Shown here one piece after another: positions 44,282 to 54,356 of a DNA stretch of 64,000 nucleotides. Both the position numbers and the translations under genes were made by a program. The number at the start of each line of letters is the position of its first letter. Position 1 is the first letter of the stretch. This DNA comes from a bacterium (GTDB lineage: Bacteria; Zhuqueibacterota; QNDG01; JAFGCO01): assembly GCA_016932575.1 (NCBI GenBank), contig JAFGCO010000006.1, positions 1 through 64,000 on the forward strand. Direction: 5' to 3'. The notes under the pieces were generated by a model, which did not search any database, was not told the origin of the DNA, and saw only the letters and a program-made list of their open reading frames with translations.

Positions 44282-46732
44282 TCAGGAAAGATAATTTGCG
44301 ATCCGGATAATATCTGCAAATACTCCGGCTGCGGTCACTTCCGCGCCTGCGCCCGGTCCCTTAATAACCAGAGGTAATTCATGATAGCGTTCAGTGGTCA
44401 ATACCACCATATTGTCGCTGCCCGTCAATGCATAAAAGGGATGGCTTTTATCAATCGCTTTCAAACTGACCGTGGCCTGACCGTTTTCCAATGTGGCAAT
44501 ATATCGCAGAACCTGATCCTGACCGGCTGCTTTATCTCTTTTTTTCGCAAACTGCGGGTCCGCCTTTTCCAGCGCCTGAAAGAAACTCTTGACATCTCCG
44601 GCTTTCTGGCAGGATTCTGGAAGAATATTTTCCAGCCGAACCTGCTCGGATTCGAGGATCAGTCCGGTTTCACGGGCGAGAATCAGTATTTTTCTGGCCA
44701 CGTCCAAACCGTTCATGTCATCCCGGGGATCCGGTTCGGACAATCCTTTGGCTTTGGCTTCTTTGACAATATCACTGAATTTTTTCTCTCCAGTAAATGA
44801 GTTGAAGATATAACTCAGTGTTCCGGACAGGATGGCTTCGATTTTTACAATTGTATCTCCGGAGCTGACCAGATCATTTAATGTGCTGATCACGGGAAGG
44901 CCGGCACCCACATTGGCTTCATAGAGAAATTTTACCCCTTTTTGTGCAGCCGTATCCCTCAGATCTTTGTATCTGGAATAAGGTCCCGAGTTGGCGATTT
45001 TATTCGGTGTTACAATCGAAATGCTGGCACTCAGGATTTGTTTGTAATAATCAACGACGTCAGCGCTCCCTGTGCAATCCGCAAACACGGTGTTCGGGAG
45101 ATTCATGTTCAGCATTTTGGTGATATATGCATGCAGGTCCATTCGAGGACCGTTTTTCAATATATTCTGCCAATTGCCGGTGTCGATAGGTGTTGAGTCC
45201 AGAATCATATGATCAATATCACCGATTCCCATCAGACGAATATCCAGAGCTTTTTCAGATCGAAGCTTGCTTTGCTGATTTCCCATTTGTTTCAGAAGGG
45301 TCGATCCAATCAGGCCCGTACCGATGATAAATACGTGCAGCGATTTGGTATCAGAAAGAAAAAATGCCTCATGGAGCGCGTTAAGGGCCTTGGCTTCATC
45401 TTCGTCGGCAATCACCACTGAAATGTTCAATTCCGAAGATCCCTGGGCAATGGCCTGGACGTTTACGCCATTTTTCGCCAGCGCCTGAAAAAGACGAGAG
45501 GCGATTCCCGGTGTCCGGCGCATATTTTCTCCAACCACTGCGACAATGGATACCCCGGTTTCAACATTAACCCGGTCCATATGTCCGGCGGATATTTCAA
45601 ATGCGAATTCTTCTTCAATGGCCTTTTTGGCTGCATCTGCTTGGTTGGGCGCTATCGCAAAACAGATGGAATGTTCGGATGAGGCCTGTGTGATCAGAAT
45701 GACATTGATTGCATTTTTTGCCAAAGCGCCGAACAGCCGTTTTGCAATACCAACAACTCCCATCATACCGCTACCCTGCACGCTGAGCAAAGCGGTTTGG
45801 TCGATTGAGGAGATGCCGCGCACAGGCTGATCTGAATCCAAACCGGATCCGACAATGGTTCCTTTAAAGTCCGCATGAAAAATATTGCGAATATAAATCG
45901 GAATGTTGTGCTGTGCAGCCGGAATCATGGCAGGAGGGAAAATTAATTTTGCTCCGAAATGGGAGAGTTCCATGGCTTCGTCCCAGCTTAAGTGGTCAAT
46001 TGGAAACGCTTTGGCTACCTTTTTGGGATCAGCGGTCATGATTCCATCCACATCAGTCCAGATTTCCACGGCTTCGGCTTTCAGGGCTGCTCCTATAAGG
46101 GTGGCAGTGTAGTCAGAGCCACCCCGGCCCAGTGTGGTAATCTCGCCCTTTGAAGTCATCCCGATAAATCCTGGTACAATGGGAACTTTTGTTTTGCCGC
46201 TTAATTGTTTCTGAACGTTGCTGATGGTAGACTCCCACTCGATTTTGGCTTTTCCGAACTGGTCATCTGTCGCGATCAGCGTACGCGGATCTATCAATTC
46301 AACAGGGATGGATCTCGCGCTCAGACAACCGACAAGAATGACAGAGGCGAGTCTTTCACCAAAGCTCAGAATCAAATCAAGAGATTTTGGGGAAAGTTCC
46401 TTGAGCAGATGGACACCATGAATGGCATCTTTTAATGCGGACAGCAGTGATTCTGTATCATTGATCGTGTCTTTCTGCTTTGATTCAGGGATAAATGCCT
46501 GAATAACCTCAATATGTCGTTTTTGAATCACTTCAAGAGTTTGCAAATATGCATCATCTGAATTAACGGCGCTTTGGCTTAACTGCATCAGTTGATCGGT
46601 TACGCCGCCAAATGCGGAGAGAATAAGAACGATATCAGAATCGGATTGAATGGTCTTTTCCAGTCGGAGAAGCACACGTTCAATTTGTTGAATCCCGGTT
46701 AATGTTGAGCCGCCAAATTTCAATACTTTCAT
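44282..46732 (-). CDS. thrA: Bifunctional aspartokinase / homoserine dehydrogenase
   Basis: 816 residues from ATG 46732 (MKVLKFGGSTLTG); upstream ATGs add a non-homologous tail. Residues about 1-290 are the kinase, 310-450 two ACT domains (VQGSGMMGVVGIAKRLFGAL; VVGENMRRTPGIASRLFQAL) that usually bind threonine for feedback inhibition, and 465-816 homoserine dehydrogenase (FIIGTGLIGSTLL, GTLSYIFN, EPDPRDDMNGLDVARK). It catalyses the first and third steps towards threonine and methionine. Paired with asd just downstream. The in-frame sequence after its TGA stays open for 30 codons. Confidence 0.96.
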   Translation of the reverse strand: MKVLKFGGSTLTGIQQIERVLLRLEKTIQSDSDIVLILSAFGGVTDQLMQLSQSAVNSDDAYLQTLEVIQKRHIEVIQAFIPESKQKDTINDTESLLSALKDAIHGVHLLKELSPKSLDLILSFGERLASVILVGCLSARSIPVELIDPRTLIATDDQFGKAKIEWESTISNVQKQLSGKTKVPIVPGFIGMTSKGEITTLGRGGSDYTATLIGAALKAEAVEIWTDVDGIMTADPKKVAKAFPIDHLSWDEAMELSHFGAKLIFPPAMIPAAQHNIPIYIRNIFHADFKGTIVGSGLDSDQPVRGISSIDQTALLSVQGSGMMGVVGIAKRLFGALAKNAINVILITQASSEHSICFAIAPNQADAAKKAIEEEFAFEISAGHMDRVNVETGVSIVAVVGENMRRTPGIASRLFQALAKNGVNVQAIAQGSSELNISVVIADEDEAKALNALHEAFFLSDTKSLHVFIIGTGLIGSTLLKQMGNQQSKLRSEKALDIRLMGIGDIDHMILDSTPIDTGNWQNILKNGPRMDLHAYITKMLNMNLPNTVFADCTGSADVVDYYKQILSASISIVTPNKIANSGPYSRYKDLRDTAAQKGVKFLYEANVGAGLPVISTLNDLVSSGDTIVKIEAILSGTLSYIFNSFTGEKKFSDIVKEAKAKGLSEPDPRDDMNGLDVARKILILARETGLILESEQVRLENILPESCQKAGDVKSFFQALEKADPQFAKKRDKAAGQDQVLRYIATLENGQATVSLKAIDKSHPFYALTGSDNMVVLTTERYHELPLVIKGPGAGAEVTAAGVFADIIRIANYLS

Positions 46733-46926
46733 GATGTTGCCTGTCTGTTTATTCATACAATGAATGACAGGAAATATACAAAAAAAACACTGAGAAGACA
46801 AGGAATAGATGGCAGGATTTATTTGAATTGGCCAATCGAAGCCGGGCTTTTTTTATATGCGATATTTCACGCCGGATAATGCTTGTAAAAGGTTTCCAAC
46901 TCGTGTTTATTTTAACGGCCGGATTG

Positions 46927-47511
46927 TTAAAAATTGCCGAATTTAATCGTCATTACCAATGTCGGACCACCCAGATCATTATTCGACAACTCAGTTCCGG
47001 TGTCCATAGAGGTGACAAATCTGTAGCTTCCGCCAAGACCAGCCCGGAAAAATTCGGTAATATTCAGCATGATGTGCACAGAAGGCTCGGCAATAAAAAA
47101 TGTGTCATATTCATAATCGTCATTCCAATCGGTCGTATGACGTTCTGAAAAACCGGCCCCGCCACCTCCCAGCAATGCCATGATACTGAAATGGACAAGC
47201 TTGTTCGGTTGTTTGATATATTCAATTTCAATGCCGCCATACCCCATATTCATTTTCATATCCGGATGTTCTTTTGATGCGATATCGGTCACCAGGCCGT
47301 ATGCTCCACCTCCCAAAACAAATTGATGGTTGATGATCCATCCGCCACGGCCACCCATCATGAACGCGGCTTCCTGATATACGCTTCCGATCTTGCAGAC
47401 CGGTCCTCCGAATCCTCCGCTTTTAAAATCGCCGCTGATCAGGGTTTCCTGTCGGGCTGTTAATACACCCGAAAAAACGAGTAAAAATAACATACACGCT
47501 TTATATCTCAT
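46927..47511 (-). CDS. Exported barrel-like protein of unknown function
   Basis: 194 residues with GGGGG 5 bases before the ATG. Signal peptide MRYKACMLFLLVFSGVLTA, then Gly-rich alternating strands (GGRGGWIINHQFVLGGGAYG, IMALLGGGGAGFSE) and a last strand TLVMTIKFGNF, which suit a small outer-membrane barrel. No catalytic motif. First of several envelope-related genes on this strand; 35 bp downstream of the next upstream gene's stop, so possibly in one transcript with it. Confidence 0.7.
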   Translation of the reverse strand: MRYKACMLFLLVFSGVLTARQETLISGDFKSGGFGGPVCKIGSVYQEAAFMMGGRGGWIINHQFVLGGGAYGLVTDIASKEHPDMKMNMGYGGIEIEYIKQPNKLVHFSIMALLGGGGAGFSERHTTDWNDDYEYDTFFIAEPSVHIMLNITEFFRAGLGGSYRFVTSMDTGTELSNNDLGGPTLVMTIKFGNF

Positions 47512-47546
47512 TGTTCCCCCGAAATTGTATCATTTATTTTCTGTGC

Positions 47547-48074
47547 TTAAAATGTTCCCCACTCCTGTTTGCCGGGAATCCAGGCGGAGGGATAGAGAAA
47601 TTTGAATGCCCTTGCAGCTTTATCTATTTTTTCTGATTTTTGCTGCAGAGCTTTTTTTCGTTTGTCCAGTTGTGCACCGAATTTTTTTTCAATGAATGCT
47701 TCTGCTGCTTTTTCACGGTCCTCTTCCGAAGCGAATTGCTCCCGGATCTGCTTCAACTCACCGGCATCCAGCCAGAATCCACCGCATTTTGGGCATTCGT
47801 CCACAGCCACTGCCATTTGTGTGCTGAAAAAATGCCGCATCATAATGACGTTTTTGCATTTGGGGCAAGATCGCTTTTTAGTATAATTCACCGCAATTTC
47901 CGGGCTTTTCTCAATTTTCAGCAAGGCTTCGCCTATGTGCTCGCTGGGTTCGTCGACTTTTTGAAGCTCAAACCAGTCGAACCAAATGCCTCCGCAGCCG
48001 TTTCGACATACATCAACGGTGAGTTTCTCAACAGTGAAAGGCTGCAGCTCATGATCACATGCAGGGCATTTCAT
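47547..48074 (-). CDS. Protein with two TFIIB-like zinc ribbons
   Basis: 175 residues from ATG 48074, set by GGAGG 6 bases upstream. Ribbon 1 at the start (MKCPACDHELQPF ... CRNGCGGIWFDWFEL), ribbon 2 in the middle (SCPKCKNVIMMRHF ... CPKCGGFWLDAGELKQI), then a long charged helix. The 'C.GGxWxDxxEL' end is the zf-TFIIB signature. A related ribbon pair is fused to the M48 protease at 58.8 kb. Function unknown, possibly protein or nucleic-acid binding. Confidence 0.88.
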   Translation of the reverse strand: MKCPACDHELQPFTVEKLTVDVCRNGCGGIWFDWFELQKVDEPSEHIGEALLKIEKSPEIAVNYTKKRSCPKCKNVIMMRHFFSTQMAVAVDECPKCGGFWLDAGELKQIREQFASEEDREKAAEAFIEKKFGAQLDKRKKALQQKSEKIDKAARAFKFLYPSAWIPGKQEWGTF

Positions 48075-48092
48075 GGTATCCTCCATAAGATA

Positions 48093-48587
48093 TTAATTCA
48101 TGGATGAGATGATAAATTCCATATCATTCCAGTTAAACTGTCTGGCAAGTTTCAGAGCCTCTTCAGCAGAGACATTTTTAAAGCTCAGGGATAGAAACGC
48201 GCCTTCATTTTCCTCCCGTTGAATCACGACGATAATGAGGATTTCTTTTCTTGATTTCCGATGGGTTCGAAATACCTGAAATCCGTCGATGGTTTCCGTT
48301 GTAATGGACGATCCGGCAGATTCGAAATGGAGATTACTGTCGAGCCAGCCGGTTTCAGAAGCCTGGTTGGTGATAAAAATAACGGAGTTCAAAAATTTGT
48401 CTTCTTGCGTATATCTTCGGGAAGCATTGATCATTTTAATGTGATTGTGATACGAGTTGAATCCCTCGGCAGGCCCAGCCTGCCAGCCCGGCAGATCGGG
48501 CAGCAGCGGTTTTAATGAGTCGAGTGGATCGGCAAAGACATATGCAATCAATACCAGACCCATGCATAAAAACCATTTTTTGTTCAT
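48093..48587 (-). CDS. Small exported protein of unknown function
   Basis: 164 residues from ATG 48587, where MNKKWFLCMGLVLIAYVFA gives a clean signal peptide; an AGGGA site lies upstream. The longer frame from 48668 is less likely. The mature part has PLLPDLPGWQAGPAEGFNSY and ends in mixed strands and helices (LSFKNVSAEEALKLARQFNW), with an even mixture of charged residues. Only 18 bp separate its stop from the zinc-ribbon gene, so they are probably one transcript. Family not recognised. Confidence 0.65.
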   Translation of the reverse strand: MNKKWFLCMGLVLIAYVFADPLDSLKPLLPDLPGWQAGPAEGFNSYHNHIKMINASRRYTQEDKFLNSVIFITNQASETGWLDSNLHFESAGSSITTETIDGFQVFRTHRKSRKEILIIVVIQREENEGAFLSLSFKNVSAEEALKLARQFNWNDMEFIISSMN

Positions 48588-48753
48588 TTCAATGGATCCC
48601 TGTTCGTTAATTTTTTTCTCATGGTTCATTTCTCCGAATATATTTTTATCGACAGGGCGAATGGACACACACTCTCTTTATCATTGTTATTTTCAGTGAT
48701 AACGCAAGTATTGGACGAAACGTCCTTTTTAATAATCATACTGCTTTCAGAAT

Positions 48754-49863
48754 TTAAAATTGATAGATCCACCCGGCTCCGATCTCAAGACCGGAAAGCG
48801 ACACATCTGTGCTATACGAACCGGTCCAGTATTTCAGTCTTCCGATAAGTTGAGATTTATTTGAGAGTTTCATTTCCGGTGTCAGCACGATACCTATCAG
48901 GTTTGAACCTTCATATATACCGGTTTCCTCATAAAACCTGCCTTCGATTCCATAGGACATGGAAAAAGCATTGCTGTGACGATGCTTATACTGGCCGGAG
49001 AACTCTATATGATTCGGATATGATTTTTCCCTTTCTGCCACGAGCTTATATGTACCGGTCGAATCGGAACCGATGATCCGGTTTTTTGCTTTGCTTCGAT
49101 ACCGTAGTAACAGCGTCAGTATATCATATTCGAAGTAGGTTTTAAATTGTATATTTGTCACCATTTTATTCCCGGATTTGAATACCTCCAGGGTATCTGC
49201 ATATGTATCTGATCCATAAGATGTGAAGATGAAATCACCTGAGAGTGTGCTGAGTGTGCCGACACGGATATCGAGACCGGCAGTGAGTAACAGTTCGTTA
49301 CCCGGTTTGTATACAGCTTCCGTTTTTTTCAGCGGGACGAATCCTCCCCGAATCTGATAGGCCAATCCCAATCCCAGGACGGCTCCATCATTGACAGGAA
49401 GCGCCCAGGTTACGCCTGGCGAAAGATTAAATCCCTGACCGAAACTGGGAACAATAAAGTTCCAGTAATGCTGACTGATGAACATTGAAGTCTGAAACTC
49501 CGCACTGTCCAGAGCCGTCTTCCCTGTGGGCATTCCCAGACCCAGGTTGAACACAAGATTTTGATCCTCCAGATAATAATTCCATGAAATCTGCGTGTCA
49601 CTCAATCCGGCAATCTCGCCCATATCCTTGCCGTTTGCATTGGCATAACTTGTATATATCGAAAGAGAGGTTTCCCGGGAAATCGGCCAGTAAACCTCGA
49701 CCGGTACGCTGAATTCACTGAGAGAACTGTCATTATCAATGGTGTAACTCTGATGAATCCCCTGTATGCGAAAAAATCCTTGTTGGCCAATCACATAATT
49801 TTCTTCAGCCGGGAGTGATCCGGCAATCATCAGTAAAAAAATCCATATCAATTTTCTGGTCAT
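48754..49863 (-). CDS. Outer-membrane beta-barrel protein
   Basis: 369 residues; GGAGG 5 bases before the ATG. Signal peptide (MTRKLIWIFLLMIAGSLPA), then strands of alternating polarity throughout, e.g. FVPLKKTEAVYKPGNELLLT, FKTYFEYDILTLLLRYRSKA and MKLSNKSQLIGRLKYWTGSY, ending GLEIGAGWIYQF with the terminal aromatic residue needed for barrel assembly. Last gene of a three-gene unit with the propeller protein (27 bp gap) and the CsgG/TPR lipoprotein. It may form the channel or anchor of that unit. Confidence 0.8.
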   Translation of the reverse strand: MTRKLIWIFLLMIAGSLPAEENYVIGQQGFFRIQGIHQSYTIDNDSSLSEFSVPVEVYWPISRETSLSIYTSYANANGKDMGEIAGLSDTQISWNYYLEDQNLVFNLGLGMPTGKTALDSAEFQTSMFISQHYWNFIVPSFGQGFNLSPGVTWALPVNDGAVLGLGLAYQIRGGFVPLKKTEAVYKPGNELLLTAGLDIRVGTLSTLSGDFIFTSYGSDTYADTLEVFKSGNKMVTNIQFKTYFEYDILTLLLRYRSKAKNRIIGSDSTGTYKLVAEREKSYPNHIEFSGQYKHRHSNAFSMSYGIEGRFYEETGIYEGSNLIGIVLTPEMKLSNKSQLIGRLKYWTGSYSTDVSLSGLEIGAGWIYQF

Positions 49864-49890
49864 GCACGCCTCCGAATCACTGCAGCGAAT

Positions 49891-52800
49891 CTACTGCAGG
49901 CGAATCATTTTTTTGGTTGCTGTGAAATGAGGTGTAGACAGACGATAAAAATACAAACCACTGGCGCATTGGCGGCCCCAGGCATCCGTACCATCCCAGA
50001 ATTTTGTGTGATTACCAGCGGGCAGGGTTTGATAAATCCATGTTTGCACGCATTCCCCGAGAACATTGTAGATCTCCAAGCGTACACGGGTCCGCTCTGC
50101 CAGTTGAAAATCAATGGTGGTCGTCGGATTGAAAGGATTTGGATAATTCTGTCTCAATCTGAAATGCTGGGGAGAGAGCGGAATATCTTCTCGCTGGATC
50201 TCTGCATATTCCAAAGTTCCCAGAATCAGTTTCAGCCGTCGGGGAGGATGAATTTTTGCTTGGTGATTCTGAAGAGGAATCGAGGCGCCGTGGTCCAGAT
50301 CAAGCAGCCAGATATGAAAATGATCCGGTATGTCTGTTTGCTGATTTAAAACAATTTCAGCCAGCCCTGTTCCGGATGCGGATTTGATTTCTAATTCCCA
50401 GCATGCGCCTTTGGTGGAAATTTGTTTATAATTGGCTGAAAACCTAAGCCGTTGTTCCAGAATATTCAATTGCAGTGTGTTTCTGATAGCCGGTGGTTTC
50501 AAATAGTCGCACGCGTCTTTAATGTCACTGGCATCCCGCAGCATGCCCACATAGTTGTTCTGGTCCGTAAATCCAGAACTCATATCTCTGGCACTCAGTT
50601 GTATTACAATTTCACCCGGTTTACATTCTTTGCCTCGTCCGGATTTGGGCAATGGACTCGCAGACACCGGCGGCACCAGAAGTTCTGCAGAGCCATTGGC
50701 ATACACAAAATAGCCTTCCCACGGATTGAGAACGGTCTGGTCATAAAAATATTCTTCATCATAACTCGCTACAGGCGGATCCACGCTGGCACCCCTTACA
50801 GAAACGCTGCTCCATGCCACCGGAAATGTAAAGGGATTTCCAATCTGATTCCATCCCTTTTGCAGTAAAATCTGATAAGGGGTTCTGGAGTCCACTGAAA
50901 GTACGTTATCGATGTCAAAGTCTATTCCCTCGTGGGTGATTACCCAGAACGCTTTGCCCGGTTCAGAATTCCACAATGCTTCGCCCGGCCGATATTCCCG
51001 GTAATAAGCCGTATCAGCTGCACTGTCGTTCCACCAATAAAAAACACGCCACAGTTTGGTGTTGTAGCTCCCGAGTTCATCGGTAAAGACACGTCCGATA
51101 TTGCGTTCAGTTAAATGGTAGGGAATGGTCAGCATACCATACGTTTCCGGGAGAGAGATTTTTTCTGAAGCAACTGAAGGAGAGACAACGATTAACCAGT
51201 TGGCTGTGGCGTCATCGCTTCCGGATAGAATTGTTTTTTCCTGAGTGACAGAATTGATTCTGGCGATATAATAAGCCAGCCCGTCCGGTGGAATTTCGGC
51301 AGCTTCCAATTCCACAGTATAATCAAGCAGACCCCGTTCAAATTCCAGTGAATCCCAGTCTGCCTGGCCGGAGGAGCGGTAATAGAGAAATATCCGGTCG
51401 AAAATCTGGGCTCCGCTGGCGAGTGTTATTGAGAAGGATGAATCCGAGGAAAGCTTGCTGGGCAGAATATCGGGATTTATTTGGAACAGTGTGCCTCGGC
51501 CTGTCAGCTGGACAGTATTCAGACCCTGGGCTGTATTGGATTCGATGATCAGGTAGGCTGTATCCGGCAGCAGTTCCGCGGGTGCAAATGCCACAGATAA
51601 AAAGCTGGTATCGCCAGGTGCGGCCAAAGCGGGCTCAGGTCCGAATACAACAGAGAATTGAGATCCGGGAGGATCGATCGCTGCATTGTAAATCTGCAGT
51701 TCCTGATTTCCGATATTGATCATTGAAAGGGTGTCGATTTTTGTTGTGTTTCTTACCACACGCCCGAACATCCAGGGATCCGGATGCACGGCCATGAGCG
51801 GCGATCCCCCCGACCCGGTCATTGATAAAGTGTCCGGTGAGGAGGGGGCGTTGCTTATCACAATCAGATCGGCTTCTTTGATACCACCGGACTGGGGGGT
51901 AAAATTGACTATGATGATATGCGTACTGTCCGGATGCGGACTGACAGTTGCCGGATCGCCCCCCTGAACCAGTTCAAAATCTTCTGATCCTAAAATATAA
52001 CTTTCATAAATTGACAGTTCAGCAGCGCCCGGATTGGTAATGATCACAGATTTACGGATGTCTTCATCCGGAGACAGAATGCCGAAATCGAGGGATGACG
52101 GATTAAAATTTAACATGGCCTGGTCAGATGATCCCTGCAAACGAACCGTGTCCGGAGAAGTGGGCGAATTGGAATAAATAACCAGAAATGCCTGAAAAGT
52201 GCCCCCGAGAACGGGTTTGAATTTGACAGAAATCGATCCCTGGCTGCCCGGATCAAAAGGAGAGGGAGCAGAGTGAGTTTCTTCATACAACACGCCGTCC
52301 TGAGTGTTGATCAGCTGCGTGTCCGTGATGTCCAGTTCGGCACTGCCGATATTTTGTATTTGCAGGGTCTGTGTTGCCGAGTCGCCGGCCATGACATTGC
52401 CGAAATCGATCCTATAGGCGGATAAAGCCAGTTGGGGGCTTCCGACCTCCTCGACCGTGTATAAGGCCAGTCCCCGTTCCGTTCCCACCCATAAGTTTCC
52501 GTTGATGTCAAATGCCAGATCATTGATGCCGTTATCGATCAGTCCGGAGTTTTTGACCGTATACCATGATGTGTCTCCGGGGGCATATTTCACCAAGCCC
52601 TGGCTCGTGCCGATCCAAAGATTGCCGGATTTACTGACGGTTAAGGCACGAATGATATTGCTCGGCAAATCCGGGTCTACGGTTTCCCATTCCCAGGTTT
52701 CGTTTTTTAATACCCATAATCCCTGGTCCGTCCCGACCCATAAGTTGTTCTCATTGTCAACGGTCATGTCCAATACGTACGTGGCTGTAATACCATCGGG

Positions 52801-54300
52801 TGCCAGGGTGACTTCTTCAGTGATCGTGTTGAATTGACGAATGACAAAATTCTGGGCAAACAGCCACAAGTTGTCTTCGTGGTCCGCCGCAATCACCGTA
52901 TTATCATTGGTCTGAAGCTCCACAACTTCCTGTGTTGTATAAGGAATCCAGTCCGCGCCGTCATATTTTCCCAGCCCCTTCTCAGTACTGACCCAGACAG
53001 TGTAAGACGCATCCATGACACTTGTCAATATGTAATTGCCGGGGATACCGTAGCCGGGGGAGATATGATTCTCCCAGACAGAGTTGCTGAACAAATAGAC
53101 ACCGGCGCCTTCCGTGCCGACGAACAGCGTTCCACCGTGATCAACCAGGATGCTCCTGATTGGTGCCGCAGGCGCATTGCCGCCTTCATAGGTATTCCAG
53201 CCAGCCCCGTCATACAATGTGACAACATTTCCCGTGCTGATCCAGAGGCCTTCGTTCTGGTTTCTTGAAGCCAGATTCTGCACCGACGGACTTGGCAGCT
53301 CGGAGTTGGAAGTAACATAACTTGTCGACCAGACCGAGCCGGACAGCTTTGCAAGACCTTGTGTGGTACCGATCCATTTGTCGTTCAGCTCATCGATATG
53401 AATGGCATGAACCGCATTGGCGGGAATTCCGGTACCTGGAAAGCTGTAAGCAATCCAGCTAGTCCCGGGATAATAAGCCAGGCCGCCGTTTTCGGTACCG
53501 ACCCAGGGAACGTTCACATTGTCAAATGCGATAGCGCGGATATTGTTGTCCGGAAAACCGGGTGCAGCACCTGACTGATAAAAATCCCAGTCGCTTTGGG
53601 CGATTTGCTCGGCAAGCCCCGAGCCTGGTGTGCCGACCCATGGCACACCCTCCGAATCGAATGCGACAGCGGATAATTCATCGGAAGGAAGTCCTCCGGG
53701 CGACTGATACCACGTTTGCCATAGATCATCAGTGGTTCGCCGGGCAAGACCATCGGCCGTAGCGATCCAGAGCCAGTTATTGCTATCGTCAAAGGCCAGG
53801 TCACGAATCAAATTGCTGGGCAGATTGTCCTCTGTGGTCGTATTGATAACCGAAAAGTCATCCGTATCGCTGTGGTAGATGCCCAGCCCGTTCGACAGAG
53901 TGCCAACTATGGGCAGTCCGTCTGTATCCAGGGTCAATGTATTGACAACCTGGGAGGGCAGTCCGTCATTTGTGTCGTAAAGTGTCCAGTCATTCCCTGC
54001 AAGCTTTGCCAATCCCTGCCGGGTGCCGATCCACTTTTCATTATTGGATCCGATGACGATATCCAGAATTTCAACATTTGGCAAATCAGAATTCGCACTG
54101 TTTAAATGTTCCAGAGTCTGATCGGTGACTTTATTGATTTTTACAAGACCGCAGGTGGTTCCTACCCAAAGCGTATCAAATTCCTGAGCGATGGCTGTGA
54201 TTTGATCGCCATTGGTGAAATTAAACCATTCCGGTTCCTGACCCCGGATCAAACTGGTTAAAATAATGAGAACAATGATAATGCGAACCAAGTTTTTCAT
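49891..54300 (-). CDS. Giant secreted two-component-propeller / choice-of-anchor-D protein with type IX signal
   Basis: 1469 residues. Signal peptide, then about 610 residues of propeller repeats of the Reg_prop type (VPWVGTENGGLAYY, KWIGTTQGLAKLSG and NLWVGTDQGLWVL recur). About 640-960 carries three choice-of-anchor-D/Hydin-like domains (YRIDFGNVMAGDSATQTLQI and two more). An unassigned region follows, and the C-terminus has YPNPFNPTTTIDFQL ... CASGLYFYRLSTPH...MIRLQ, a type A sorting domain. Reg_prop repeats usually sense polysaccharides in hybrid kinases; here no kinase is attached, so it is probably a surface binding protein. Middle gene of the unit with a lipoprotein and a barrel. Confidence 0.88.
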   Translation of the reverse strand: MKNLVRIIIVLIILTSLIRGQEPEWFNFTNGDQITAIAQEFDTLWVGTTCGLVKINKVTDQTLEHLNSANSDLPNVEILDIVIGSNNEKWIGTRQGLAKLAGNDWTLYDTNDGLPSQVVNTLTLDTDGLPIVGTLSNGLGIYHSDTDDFSVINTTTEDNLPSNLIRDLAFDDSNNWLWIATADGLARRTTDDLWQTWYQSPGGLPSDELSAVAFDSEGVPWVGTPGSGLAEQIAQSDWDFYQSGAAPGFPDNNIRAIAFDNVNVPWVGTENGGLAYYPGTSWIAYSFPGTGIPANAVHAIHIDELNDKWIGTTQGLAKLSGSVWSTSYVTSNSELPSPSVQNLASRNQNEGLWISTGNVVTLYDGAGWNTYEGGNAPAAPIRSILVDHGGTLFVGTEGAGVYLFSNSVWENHISPGYGIPGNYILTSVMDASYTVWVSTEKGLGKYDGADWIPYTTQEVVELQTNDNTVIAADHEDNLWLFAQNFVIRQFNTITEEVTLAPDGITATYVLDMTVDNENNLWVGTDQGLWVLKNETWEWETVDPDLPSNIIRALTVSKSGNLWIGTSQGLVKYAPGDTSWYTVKNSGLIDNGINDLAFDINGNLWVGTERGLALYTVEEVGSPQLALSAYRIDFGNVMAGDSATQTLQIQNIGSAELDITDTQLINTQDGVLYEETHSAPSPFDPGSQGSISVKFKPVLGGTFQAFLVIYSNSPTSPDTVRLQGSSDQAMLNFNPSSLDFGILSPDEDIRKSVIITNPGAAELSIYESYILGSEDFELVQGGDPATVSPHPDSTHIIIVNFTPQSGGIKEADLIVISNAPSSPDTLSMTGSGGSPLMAVHPDPWMFGRVVRNTTKIDTLSMINIGNQELQIYNAAIDPPGSQFSVVFGPEPALAAPGDTSFLSVAFAPAELLPDTAYLIIESNTAQGLNTVQLTGRGTLFQINPDILPSKLSSDSSFSITLASGAQIFDRIFLYYRSSGQADWDSLEFERGLLDYTVELEAAEIPPDGLAYYIARINSVTQEKTILSGSDDATANWLIVVSPSVASEKISLPETYGMLTIPYHLTERNIGRVFTDELGSYNTKLWRVFYWWNDSAADTAYYREYRPGEALWNSEPGKAFWVITHEGIDFDIDNVLSVDSRTPYQILLQKGWNQIGNPFTFPVAWSSVSVRGASVDPPVASYDEEYFYDQTVLNPWEGYFVYANGSAELLVPPVSASPLPKSGRGKECKPGEIVIQLSARDMSSGFTDQNNYVGMLRDASDIKDACDYLKPPAIRNTLQLNILEQRLRFSANYKQISTKGACWELEIKSASGTGLAEIVLNQQTDIPDHFHIWLLDLDHGASIPLQNHQAKIHPPRRLKLILGTLEYAEIQREDIPLSPQHFRLRQNYPNPFNPTTTIDFQLAERTRVRLEIYNVLGECVQTWIYQTLPAGNHTKFWDGTDAWGRQCASGLYFYRLSTPHFTATKKMIRLQ

Positions 54301-54356
54301 AACGAATTGCCTCTCAATCGTCTAATGCCTGTTTTCAATAGTGAAGGAATCCGGCT